The notes under the pieces were generated by a model. The model ran no database searches and was not told the origin of the DNA. It saw only the letters and a program-made list of their open reading frames with translations. Source: CAXXOK01 sp001604115 (GTDB lineage: Bacteria; Bacillota; Clostridia; Christensenellales; Aristaeellaceae). From it: a DNA stretch of 64,000 nucleotides. The stretch covers positions 17,986 through 81,985 of the forward strand of contig JAYFOV010000010.1 of assembly GCA_034928535.1 (NCBI GenBank), in the 5' to 3' direction. Positions within the stretch are counted from its first letter, which is position 1. Each line of letters opens with the position of its first letter. The position numbers were made by a program, and so were the translations under genes. Of the stretch, positions 35,337 to 43,526 are shown piece after piece.

Positions 35337-36071
35337 TCAGGCTTGCAAGTCGGTAGTGAGGTAATAGGAATCGCCCCGGTAATAACTTTGCAGATATTCG
35401 CCCGGCTTGCCGTCCACGGTGGAGGATACGCGCTCGATGTAGATCAGGGCGCTGTTTTCCTTGACATCCAGCTGGGCGGCCACTTTGGCGCTGGCATTGA
35501 TGGCATAGATCTTTTGGGTGGCATTGGTCCATACGATTTGGTACTTCTGCTCCAGAAAATGGCGCAGCGAACGCTCGCTAAAGTCTGTGCCGTAGACCTC
35601 CGGGCAACGCTCATACACCAAATGGGCGATTTCCAGGCACAGTGGCACGCCGTTTGCGTAGCGTAGGCGCGTGACGCGCACCAAAGGCGTGCCTTCTGCG
35701 ATTTGCAGCGCATCCGCTACGATCTTGCTGGCGGGGAGCATTTCATTGGAAAGCATATTGGTAGTGGATTGGAACCCCTTCTTTTGCATCTCCTCGGAAA
35801 AGTGGAGCACGCGCTTCATAGTCTGCTCCACTTTTTTGGGCTGCACGCAGGTACCATAACCGCGCCGCTTGATGATGAGGCCGTCATTCATTAACATGTC
35901 CATAGCCTTGCGCACGGTAATACGGCTGATGCCGTACGCCTGGATCAGATCATTCTCCGTGGGCAGCAGCTCGCCGGGCTTATACTCTCCGGATGTGATC
36001 TTACCCAGCAGGATATCATATAGTTGAAAGTATAGTTGTGTGCGACCGCTGAAATCCAACTCTTTGTTCAT
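35337..36071 (-). CDS. GntR family (HutC subfamily) transcriptional regulator
   Basis: A 244-residue regulator. The N-terminal winged helix is clear: ITSGEYKPGELLPTEND, then YGISRITVRKAMDMLMNDGL and IIKRRGYGTCV. The C-terminal UTRA domain (about 90-235) binds a small ligand, usually a sugar phosphate. It is divergent from the importer/PFK/aldolase operon, and two matching operator copies lie in the shared region, one over its own -10. It therefore probably represses both itself and the operon. Confidence 0.9.
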   Translation of the reverse strand: MNKELDFSGRTQLYFQLYDILLGKITSGEYKPGELLPTENDLIQAYGISRITVRKAMDMLMNDGLIIKRRGYGTCVQPKKVEQTMKRVLHFSEEMQKKGFQSTTNMLSNEMLPASKIVADALQIAEGTPLVRVTRLRYANGVPLCLEIAHLVYERCPEVYGTDFSERSLRHFLEQKYQIVWTNATQKIYAINASAKVAAQLDVKENSALIYIERVSSTVDGKPGEYLQSYYRGDSYYLTTDLQA

Positions 36072-36095
36072 AACAATCTCTCTTTTGATATTAAA

Positions 36096-36135
36096 GTCAT
36101 GACATTATTATAAACGAGAACGCTTACGCTGTCAA
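36096..36135 (-). promoter_or_regulatory. Promoter of the gntR gene with overlapping operator
   Basis: On the minus strand a perfect TTGACA (36135-36130), 17 bases and a perfect TATAAT (36112-36107). GTCATGACATTATTA at 36096-36110 overlaps the -10. It matches, in inverted orientation, 14 of 15 positions of the copy at 36226-36240. Confidence 0.82.
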
Positions 36136-36182
36136 ATGTTATATGAAAGCCGACTTATTTTCGCGAATGCTCGATTTACATG

Positions 36183-36240
36183 TTGACACGGGAATGATTC
36201 TATGGTATTTTATACATGCTAAAAGTAATAATGTTATGAC
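36183..36240 (+). promoter_or_regulatory. Promoter of the PFK/aldolase operon with GntR operator
   Basis: TTGACA (36183-36188), 17 bases and TATTTT (36206-36211); TATACA at 36211 is an alternative -10. TAATAATGTTATGAC at 36226-36240 follows the predicted start site and is the inverted partner of 36096-36110, so a bound repressor would block elongation. Confidence 0.72.
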
Positions 36241-36317
36241 AAAGACTGGTTCCCAAAGTGATTGAATCGCGGATGATCCGCGAGGAGATAGATCAATTTG
36301 GATAAAGGAGAAGTACC

Positions 36318-37292
36318 ATGAAAAAAATCGTCGCGTTGCTCTGTGCCACTGTTCTGCTGCTCTCTCTCACTGCCGGTGCGATGGCGGAAGCCACCAGCTA
36401 CAAGGTGGTGTACTCCATCCCGGGTCTGAGCGCCCCCATTTGGACGGCTGCCAGCGAGGGCTTTAAGGCCAAGGCTGCCGAATATGGCTGGGAAGCGGAG
36501 ATCCTCGACCCCAACGACAACCTGGAAACACAGATCAGCCAGATCGAAAACGCGCTGATCCGCGGTGTGCAGGGCATCGTGATCACCCCCATTGACGGCG
36601 AGGCCGTTTCCACCCTGATGGGTGATGCCGCCAGCGGCAATGTGCCGGTGATTGCCATTGACCGTCAGGTGACGGGCACCTCCCTGGCAACGGTAGAGGC
36701 CGACAACCTGCTGATTGGCAAGCAGATGGGCGAAATGTACCTGGAAACGCTGGGCGACAAAGAGGGTAAAGTGCTTATCGTTGGCGGTCCGCTGTCCAGC
36801 TCCGCTACTGTGAACCGCACCGAAGGCTTCAAAGCGGCCATCAAGGATGCAGCCAATGTGACCATCGTGGCCGAGTCCGCCACGGAGATGGATGCGGAAG
36901 TCGTGCTGGCCGCGGTCACCAACTATCTGCAGGCGAACCCGGATATCAACTGCATCTTTAGCTGCACAGACTACATCCTGCCTTCCGTGATGACCGCGCT
37001 GGAGGAAAGCGGCAAGCTGTTCCCCATGGGTCAGGATGGCCACGTGAACGTATATTCCGTGGATGGCGATGGCTTTGGTCTGGGTCAGGTGGTCAAGGGC
37101 AACATCGATGCCACCTATGGCCTTGATCCCTTCGCGTGGGCAGCCTCCGCTGTGGAAGCGCTCAAGACCTACTTTGATGGCGGCGCTGTGGAGCCTTCCA
37201 TCTTGATCACCGGCAACATCGTGACCAGCGCGAACTTTGAAGATCTCAAAGCCGCCGGTGCGCTGTGGGGCGCCGGCTCGATGGAGCAATAA
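36318..37292 (+). CDS. Ribose-type sugar-binding protein
   Basis: A 324-residue periplasmic-binding type I protein: YKVVYSIPGLSAPIWTA, then ALIRGVQGIVITPIDG, PVIAIDRQV and GQVVKGNIDATYGLDPF. The signal peptide MKKIVALLCATVLLLS ends AGAMAEAT with an Ala-x-Ala site. The only Cys is inside the hydrophobic core and has no lipobox around it. It probably binds a hexose, judged by the kinase, phosphofructokinase and aldolase genes of the same operon. GGAG precedes the ATG. Confidence 0.88.
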   Translation: MKKIVALLCATVLLLSLTAGAMAEATSYKVVYSIPGLSAPIWTAASEGFKAKAAEYGWEAEILDPNDNLETQISQIENALIRGVQGIVITPIDGEAVSTLMGDAASGNVPVIAIDRQVTGTSLATVEADNLLIGKQMGEMYLETLGDKEGKVLIVGGPLSSSATVNRTEGFKAAIKDAANVTIVAESATEMDAEVVLAAVTNYLQANPDINCIFSCTDYILPSVMTALEESGKLFPMGQDGHVNVYSVDGDGFGLGQVVKGNIDATYGLDPFAWAASAVEALKTYFDGGAVEPSILITGNIVTSANFEDLKAAGALWGAGSMEQ

Positions 37293-37314
37293 GCACTCGC
37301 GGTCAATACCGATA

Positions 37315-37348
37315 GGGGGTGGGCTCTCCGCGTGGGAGCCCCACCCCC
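37315..37348 (+). promoter_or_regulatory. Hairpin between binding-protein and ATPase genes
   Basis: GGGGGTGGG-CTC and GAGCCCCACCCCC pair with one bulged base. A GC-rich stem with no T-run, placed right after the binding-protein stop; likely a message stabiliser or weak attenuator. Confidence 0.6.
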
Positions 37349-37386
37349 TCGACCTTACGCAACGATGGATGGATGGCGGTGCATGT

Positions 37387-38877
37387 ATGGAGAACAAGAC
37401 AATCATCAGCATGAGGGACATCGTCATGTCCTTCTCCGGCAACCGCGTGCTGGATGGTGTGCATTTTGAACTGCACGAGGGCGAAGTGCATTCCCTGATG
37501 GGGGCAAACGGGGCGGGTAAAAGCACGCTCATCAAAATCCTCAATGGGATTCACCACCCGGTCAGCGGCACGATCGAAATCGACGGTGCGCCGGTGCGCA
37601 TCCGTGAGCCGAAGGATGCGGAGCGGCACGGCCTTGCTTTTGTGCATCAGGAACTGAATGTTTGCCCGGATATGACCGTGGCGGAAAACATGTACATCGG
37701 CAATTGGGCAAGGGATGCCATGGGACTGTATGACCGCCGCAAGACCGCGCAAAATGCCGCTCACCTATTGGAAATGATGGGTATCGATCTGGATCCCTAC
37801 GCAACGGTGCGCAACCTGCGCACGGCCGAAAAGCAGATCATTGAAATATTGAAAACCCTGACCCGCAATGCACGGGTCATTATACTGGATGAGCCAACCT
37901 CCTCCCTGAACGAGAAGGAGAAGGAAAACTTTTTTGAAATCATCGCCAAGCTCAAGCAGCAAGGCGTGTCCATCATATTCATCTCTCATTTTTTGGAGGA
38001 TGTCGTGCAGCTGTCCGACCGTGTAACGGTGCTCAAGGATGGCTTGAACAACGGCGTTTTCACGCGCGGTACGTTTGCCAAAGAAGATCTGGTGACCGCC
38101 ATGATGGGGCGCTCTGTGGAAAACACGGTGTATCATCCGCTGGATTTGCCGCAAGGCGGGCAGATTGCCTTAGAGCTGCAGGGGCTAAGCGTGGAACGTA
38201 AATTCAGCGAAGTGGATATGCGGATTCAAGCCGGCGACATTGTGGGCGTCTGCGGCCTGCTTGGCGCGGGGAAAACAGAAATTGCACGTGCCATTTTTGG
38301 CCTGGAAAGCATCACGAGTGGCAAAATCATCCTCTTTGGGGAGGAAATCGCGCAGCCAAGGCCGGATCGGATGCTGGACAAGCGAGTGGCCTTGCTCACC
38401 GAAGAGCGTAAGTTGGAGGGGTTTGTGCCCCTGCTTTCCATCCGGGAAAACGCTACGCTGTCGATCCTGAAGCATCTAAAAAAGCGTGTGACCATCGACC
38501 GGGATGCGCAGCGTAAGCGTGCCGAAGCGATGGCTGCCAGCATGCACGTCAAGATGGCAGGCATCGAGCAGCCGGTGGGGTCGCTCTCCGGCGGCAACCA
38601 GCAAAAGGTGGTCATCGCCAAGTGCCTTGCCAGCCAACCACAGCTTTTTTTGCTGGACGAGCCGACCCGCGGTGTGGATGTGTTGGCCAAGCTGGAAATC
38701 TACAAAATTCTCCGTAAAGCGGCAGAAGAGGGAACCACGGTCGTGATCTTCTCCTCGGAGCTGGAGGAGCTTTTGGCCAACTGTTCCAAAATCATCATTT
38801 TGAAAAAAGGCCGCGCCGTGGGCATGGTCGATTCCACCCAGGTGACCAAGAACGATTTGATGGCCATGATTGGCTGA
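37387..38877 (+). CDS. Ribose-type ABC transporter ATPase, two ABC domains
   Basis: A 496-residue RbsA-like ATPase. Domain 1: GANGAGKSTLIK (Walker A) and ILDEPTSSLN (Walker B). Domain 2: GLLGAGKTEIARA, LSGGNQQKVVIAK and LLDEPTRGVDV, all intact, unlike the other RbsA-type protein of this window. I start at 37387 (MENKTIIS), giving the usual family length; the site upstream is weak (GGATGG), and the open frame continues 150 bases further up into the hairpin region. Confidence 0.88.
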   Translation: MENKTIISMRDIVMSFSGNRVLDGVHFELHEGEVHSLMGANGAGKSTLIKILNGIHHPVSGTIEIDGAPVRIREPKDAERHGLAFVHQELNVCPDMTVAENMYIGNWARDAMGLYDRRKTAQNAAHLLEMMGIDLDPYATVRNLRTAEKQIIEILKTLTRNARVIILDEPTSSLNEKEKENFFEIIAKLKQQGVSIIFISHFLEDVVQLSDRVTVLKDGLNNGVFTRGTFAKEDLVTAMMGRSVENTVYHPLDLPQGGQIALELQGLSVERKFSEVDMRIQAGDIVGVCGLLGAGKTEIARAIFGLESITSGKIILFGEEIAQPRPDRMLDKRVALLTEERKLEGFVPLLSIRENATLSILKHLKKRVTIDRDAQRKRAEAMAASMHVKMAGIEQPVGSLSGGNQQKVVIAKCLASQPQLFLLDEPTRGVDVLAKLEIYKILRKAAEEGTTVVIFSSELEELLANCSKIIILKKGRAVGMVDSTQVTKNDLMAMIG

Positions 38878-38911
38878 TTTACAGAAACATCAAGGCTGGG
38901 AGGCAAAACAC

Positions 38912-39877
38912 ATGCAATCGATCCACAAAATGCGCAGCAAGCTGGCGGATGACGCGATGCGTCTGGCAATCGTGGCTGCATTTTTCATCTTCATGCCTAT
39001 CGCATCCCCTTATTTTCTGAATATGAAAAACATGATGAACATCCTGCAGAACATTTCTTTGCAGGGCATCACGGCCATTGGGATGACCATGGTCATCATC
39101 ACCGGAGGCATCGATATCTCGGTTGGCGGCGTCATGGCTTTTTGCGTGTGGGTTTCCGCATCGCTGATGAAAAGCGGTATGCCTTGGGGCTTTGCCATCC
39201 TGATTTGCCTGGGCATTGCGGCGGTGTGCGGCGCGGTGAATGCGTTTTCCATCGGGGTGATGAAAATACCGCCGATGATCGCGACCCTGGCCATGATGAA
39301 CATGACCCGCGGCCTGCAGACAGTCATATCCCGCGGCACCACGCTGACCGGATTGCCGGAGAGCTTCCAGTTCATCGGGCAGGGCATGGTGTTTGGCGTG
39401 ATCCCGCTGCCGGCAATCTTTATCGTGGTTCTCTACTTGCTAGCCTCCTGGTTCATGAAGCGAACCGTGATGGGCCGCAACATCTATGCGGTGGGCGGCA
39501 ATCCGGAAGCGGCGCGTGTCGCAGGCATCAAAAACCGCCGTGTGCTGTTTTTTGCCTACATCGCCTGCTCGGTATTTGCAACCATCGCGGGAATCATCTT
39601 CATTTCGCGCACCAATTCCGCGCCGGCAACGCTGGGCAACAATCTGGAAATGCGCGCGATCATGGCGGCAGTCATCGGTGGCACCTCGGTCACTTTTGGC
39701 GGCAAAGGCAAGATCATCGGTACTTTCCTGGGTGTGGTGATCGTTGGCTTGATTACCAATGCGCTGGATTTGATGGGCGTTTCGGCCTATTACCAGCAGT
39801 TTATTCAGGGTGTGCTGGTGCTGACCGTTGTCATGTTGGAAGCGATCCGCAGCAACCATGCTGCGCGGCAGCACTGA
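38912..39877 (+). CDS. Ribose-type ABC transporter permease
   Basis: A 321-residue CUT2 permease with VIITGGIDISVGGVMAF and VIGGTSVTFGGKGKIIG motifs and about eight or more membrane segments. It is the only permease of this operon, so it should act as a homodimer. GGGAGG lies ahead of the ATG at 38912. The next gene, the phosphofructokinase, starts 12 bases after its stop. Confidence 0.9.
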   Translation: MQSIHKMRSKLADDAMRLAIVAAFFIFMPIASPYFLNMKNMMNILQNISLQGITAIGMTMVIITGGIDISVGGVMAFCVWVSASLMKSGMPWGFAILICLGIAAVCGAVNAFSIGVMKIPPMIATLAMMNMTRGLQTVISRGTTLTGLPESFQFIGQGMVFGVIPLPAIFIVVLYLLASWFMKRTVMGRNIYAVGGNPEAARVAGIKNRRVLFFAYIACSVFATIAGIIFISRTNSAPATLGNNLEMRAIMAAVIGGTSVTFGGKGKIIGTFLGVVIVGLITNALDLMGVSAYYQQFIQGVLVLTVVMLEAIRSNHAARQH

Positions 39878-39889
39878 GGCAGGGGGCAC

Positions 39890-41092
39890 ATGGCTTTGAA
39901 GAAAAACGCACTGTATATTCAGTCCGGAGGGCCTACGGCAGTCATCAACGCATCTGCCTACGGGGTCATCCGGGCGTGCGCGGCACACAGGGAGCGCATC
40001 GGTACGCTCTTTGGTGCGCGGTACGGCATGGTCGGCCTGCTCAAAGATGATCTGATCGACCTGCAGAGTTTGCCCTCAGATCAAGTCGAGTTGCTGCTGC
40101 AAACGCCCAGCATGGCCTTTGGCTCCTGCCGTTACCGCATGACGGATGCCAGCGTGGACGATGCCGATTACCGGCAAGCGCTGCAAACCATCCGAAAACA
40201 CGCTATCGGCTATCTGTTTTTGAATGGCGGCAACGGCACGCTGAGCGCTGCGCTCAAGCTGGACGATTTTCTGCGCCGGCATGGCGAAGATTGCAAAGTG
40301 ATTGTGATTCCCAAAACGGTGGATAACGATATCGAGTGCATCGACCATGCGCCGGGATATCCTTCCACCGCGCGGCATGTGGCCATCACGGTAGCGGAGC
40401 TGGCGCATGATACGCGAAGCTATAATACCGGCTTGATTACCGTGGCGGAGGTCATGGGGCGCAACAGCGGCTGGATTGCCGCCGCCGCGATGGCAGCCGG
40501 CATGGGCGATCCGGCCAACGGCCCGGATTTGATTTATGTGCCGGAAGTGCCGTTTTACACCAACCGCTTTCTGGAGGATGTGCAGGTGGTTTATGCCCAG
40601 AAGGGCCGCTGCCTGGCGGTGGTGGCCGAGGGCGTGAAGGACGAGACCGGCAAATACCTCTTTGAACACAGCATGGAAGATGTGCAGAACCCGGACCTGA
40701 ACATGGGCGGGGCAACGCCCTACCTGACATGGCTGTTGCGCAGGCATTTTTCCTGCAAGGTACGCGGCGTTGATTTGGGGCTGATGCAGCGTTGCGCAAG
40801 CCACAGCGCTTCCTTTGTGGATGTGGCGGAGGCCACGCGCTTTGGCGAACGTGCTGTGGAGGCCGCTTTGGCGGGCGTCAGCGGGATGATGGTTTCCGCT
40901 CGCCGGGTTTCGGACGCGCCCTACAGGCTGGAAGAAACAATGGTGGATCTTCTGTCCGCCGCGGTGGGCGGCAATCCGCTGCCCGCCAAGTTCATTGCGG
41001 AAAACGGGCATGCATTGACCCCTGCCTTTTGGGATTATCTTGCCCCATTGGTGGGGGAACTGCCCCGGCATGCGCGGCTGGACATACTTTAG
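39890..41092 (+). CDS. 6-phosphofructokinase, probably PPi-dependent
   Basis: A 400-residue PFK family enzyme that phosphorylates fructose-6-phosphate or a similar sugar phosphate at C1. QSGGPTAVINAS starts the fold. The phosphoryl-donor site reads GGNGT (113-117), with Asn where bacterial ATP enzymes have the Mg-binding Asp. PKTVDND (141-147) has Lys where ATP enzymes have Gly; this Lys is the hallmark of PPi use. The next position in GGNG is Gly, as in ATP enzymes, so the donor signature is mixed. Other sugars such as tagatose-6-phosphate are possible. It sits between a permease and a class II aldolase gene. Confidence 0.83.
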   Translation: MALKKNALYIQSGGPTAVINASAYGVIRACAAHRERIGTLFGARYGMVGLLKDDLIDLQSLPSDQVELLLQTPSMAFGSCRYRMTDASVDDADYRQALQTIRKHAIGYLFLNGGNGTLSAALKLDDFLRRHGEDCKVIVIPKTVDNDIECIDHAPGYPSTARHVAITVAELAHDTRSYNTGLITVAEVMGRNSGWIAAAAMAAGMGDPANGPDLIYVPEVPFYTNRFLEDVQVVYAQKGRCLAVVAEGVKDETGKYLFEHSMEDVQNPDLNMGGATPYLTWLLRRHFSCKVRGVDLGLMQRCASHSASFVDVAEATRFGERAVEAALAGVSGMMVSARRVSDAPYRLEETMVDLLSAAVGGNPLPAKFIAENGHALTPAFWDYLAPLVGELPRHARLDIL

Positions 41093-41107
41093 TGACGGAG
41101 GGATTTT

Positions 41108-42085
41108 ATGTACCAATATAAGGAGCTGGGGCTGCACAACACGAGGGAGATGTTTGCCAAAGCTTATCGGGAAGGGTATGCTGTGCCTGCGCTCAATTTT
41201 ATATCCATTGAGCAGTTCAGTGCCATCATTGATGCCTGCAAGGAAAAGCGATCGCCCATGATTCTGCTGGCATCGCCTAACCTGCACCGCCAGCTTGGCG
41301 ATGAGGTGATGGCAAGGCTCACCCAGTCCGGTGTGGATCGCCTGCGCAACGAGGGCGCGGGGGATGTACCTGTGGCGCTGCATCTGGATCATGGTATGAC
41401 GTATGAGCACTGCGTGCACGCGATTGAAAACGGGTTTTCCTCTGTCATGATCGATGGAAGCGCCCTGCCTTTTGAGGAAAACATTGCACTCACCCGGAAA
41501 GTGGTCGAATATGCCCATGCGAAGGATGTGACGGTGGAAGGCGAGCTGGGTGTCCTCTCCGGCGCGGAGGAGGATGGCGCGCATGATGCGGGCTACTCCC
41601 ATTACACCGACCCTGCGATGGTGCAGGAGTTTGTCACGCGCACGGGCGTTGATAGCCTGGCCATTTCCATTGGCACAAGCCATGGTCTGGTCAAAATGAA
41701 ACCCAATGCCGATGGTACGCTGCCGGAATTGCGCTTTGATATCCTGGCCGATATCCAGCACCGCCTGCCGGGGTTCCCGATCGTGCTGCACGGCGCATCC
41801 ACCATCATGCCGCAGTATGTGGAGATGATTAACCAGTATGGCGGCCATTTGGAGGAAACGATCGGCATCCCCGAAGCCCAGGTTTCCAAGGCGGCGCAGA
41901 TGGCCGTGTGCAAAGTGAACATCGCTTCCGATGGATGGATCGGTGCGTTGGCGCTGACCAGGAAAATCCTGGCGGAAAACCCGGGGGCAATCGACAGTCG
42001 TGTTTTCACGCTCAAGGTTCGGCCGGAGTTGGCGGAGCTGTACAAGCATAAAATCGACGTCATGGGCAGTGCCGGAAAAGCTTGA
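41108..42085 (+). CDS. Class II fructose/tagatose-bisphosphate aldolase
   Basis: A 325-residue zinc aldolase that splits a ketose 1,6-bisphosphate into dihydroxyacetone phosphate and glyceraldehyde-3-phosphate. Catalytic D94 and zinc ligand H95 lie in LHLDHG; E144 or E146 is in VEGELG; zinc ligands H192 (GTSHG) and H228 (LHGAS) are present. GGAGGG precedes the ATG, 15 bases after the phosphofructokinase stop. With that enzyme and the ROK kinase it would complete a self-contained lower pathway. The family does not separate fructose from tagatose on these motifs. Confidence 0.88.
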   Translation: MYQYKELGLHNTREMFAKAYREGYAVPALNFISIEQFSAIIDACKEKRSPMILLASPNLHRQLGDEVMARLTQSGVDRLRNEGAGDVPVALHLDHGMTYEHCVHAIENGFSSVMIDGSALPFEENIALTRKVVEYAHAKDVTVEGELGVLSGAEEDGAHDAGYSHYTDPAMVQEFVTRTGVDSLAISIGTSHGLVKMKPNADGTLPELRFDILADIQHRLPGFPIVLHGASTIMPQYVEMINQYGGHLEETIGIPEAQVSKAAQMAVCKVNIASDGWIGALALTRKILAENPGAIDSRVFTLKVRPELAELYKHKIDVMGSAGKA

Positions 42086-42124
42086 CCAATGGCAACCTGG
42101 CGAGTACAATCCAAGCAAGCGGAC

Positions 42125-42152
42125 AGCCGGATGCGCATTGGGGCATCCGGCT
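42125..42152 (+). repeat. Intercistronic hairpin
   Basis: AGCCGGATGC (42125-42134) and GCATCCGGCT (42143-42152) are perfect inverted repeats around 8 bases. No T-run follows. It lies between the aldolase and ROK genes and may protect the upstream message. Confidence 0.6.
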
Positions 42153-42193
42153 GCCATGCATGCTGTGGCAAAGAGGGCAGAGGGGCGATAACA

Positions 42194-43111
42194 ATGCCAA
42201 AATACTATGTGTGCCTGGAGCTGGGTGGCACTCACCTGCGCCTGGGTATTGTCGATGAACAGATGAATGTGATACGGTTTGAACGCCAGCCAACGCGCGG
42301 CCTTTCGGAGGCAGCCGATAAAGTTGCCTATTTAGTCGCATTGTTGCGCCCCCTGGTGGAGAGCGTGGGGCACGAGCAGGTGATCGGCATCAGCCTGGCG
42401 CTGGCGTCGCTCATGGATCGGGAACGGTCGATGGTATATTCATCCCCCATGGTCAGCGGTTTTGATAACCTCCCCCTGCGGGATAGCCTTGCCACTGCGC
42501 TGGCGCTACCGGTGGTGATGGAAAAGGATGTGAACATCCTGCTTCTGTATGAAATGCACAAGCAGGCGCTGCCGATGGAGGGCATTGTGGCAGGGGTGTT
42601 TGTGGGCACGGGTCTGGGCAATGCAATGTGCATAGACGGGCGCGTGTATGCAGGGTTTTCGGGGGCGGCATGTGAGCTGGGGCACATACCCGTGCCGGGA
42701 CTGGCCGAGCCCTGCGGCTGCGGCAAACTGGGCTGCATCGAGCGCAAGGCCAGCGGACATCTGCTGGCGGATTTGGCTGCGCAGCTGTATTGCCCTGTGG
42801 GCGAGATTTTCCAGCGCCATGGGCAGGATGCCCGCGTGATGGATGTGGTGCATCATTTTGCGCTGGCGATTGCGACCGAAATCACCATTGTGGATCCGGC
42901 TTGCATTTTGCTGGGGGGCGGTGTGCTGGCCATGCCAGGCTTCCCGCTGGAATCGATGCTGCAACAGGTGCGGGACAACGTGCGCACGCCTTATCCGCGC
43001 ACAACGCTACGCTTTGCGCATGCGTCCGGCGATAGCGAGGCGGGCGTGATTGGGGCGGCGCTGCACGCAAAACGTGTGTGGGCCGCCGCGGGGGAAGCAG
43101 CCGTACAGTAA
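42194..43111 (+). CDS. ROK family sugar kinase
   Basis: A 305-residue ROK protein: CLELGGTHLRLGIV at the N-terminus, GVFVGTGLGNAM, and CELGHIPVPG followed by the zinc motif CGCGKLGCIE. No DNA-binding domain precedes it, so it is probably a kinase for the imported hexose, for example fructose or allose. The ATG at 42194 has GAGGGG ahead; a longer frame starting at 42089 runs through the hairpin and is unlikely. It ends the operon, followed by a terminator 190 bases later. Confidence 0.82.
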   Translation: MPKYYVCLELGGTHLRLGIVDEQMNVIRFERQPTRGLSEAADKVAYLVALLRPLVESVGHEQVIGISLALASLMDRERSMVYSSPMVSGFDNLPLRDSLATALALPVVMEKDVNILLLYEMHKQALPMEGIVAGVFVGTGLGNAMCIDGRVYAGFSGAACELGHIPVPGLAEPCGCGKLGCIERKASGHLLADLAAQLYCPVGEIFQRHGQDARVMDVVHHFALAIATEITIVDPACILLGGGVLAMPGFPLESMLQQVRDNVRTPYPRTTLRFAHASGDSEAGVIGAALHAKRVWAAAGEAAVQ

Positions 43112-43188
43112 CCATGCGGCTTTGGGCGGATCACTTCGATTGTGCGCTGCCAAGGCCATCTTGCAGTGCGGCGTGCGTTGCCGCATAG

Positions 43189-43233
43189 CCTGCCGGGTGG
43201 CTGTGGCATGTTTTCCGCAGGCTACCCGGCAGG
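43189..43233. repeat. Inverted repeat in the gene-free stretch 43112-43526
   Basis: CCTGCCGGGT (43189-43198) and ACCCGGCAGG (43224-43233) pair perfectly around 25 bases. Apart from this and the terminator at 43301, no gene or site is seen in this 415-base stretch. Confidence 0.5.
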
Positions 43234-43300
43234 GGAAAGCCATCCCACTTGCCATGCGCTACCTGGACGAAAGCTGGTTAAAAAACCATAAGATGCATCA

Positions 43301-43328
43301 AAAACCCTGCGCTCAGCAGGGTTTTTTT
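43301..43328 (+). terminator. Terminator of the PFK/aldolase/ROK operon
   Basis: AAAACCCTGC and GCAGGGTTTT form the stem around GCTCA, with seven T on the plus strand. It also carries A-runs that would let it work on the minus strand for the regulator gene at 43527. Confidence 0.88.
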
Positions 43329-43526
43329 GATGGGCTTTTGAGGGTTTGCACTTTAGATACGCGGCATGGGAATACACCGCTGGCTGCTGCAGCATGTTGC
43401 AGCAAAACAAGGATTCAGCCAAACCAAGGAAGGCGAAGGAATGGGCGCCTTTGTTGACGGCTCATGCCATAAGACCCATGCGCTACGCCGGGCAACGCGG
43501 GCGAAATCAGTGTGGGTGAGGCATCC

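Noticed and set aside
40076..42235. A 719-codon minus-strand frame opposite the PFK and aldolase genes
   Set aside because: Spans two real genes and their gap in antisense, with low-complexity composition and no domain.
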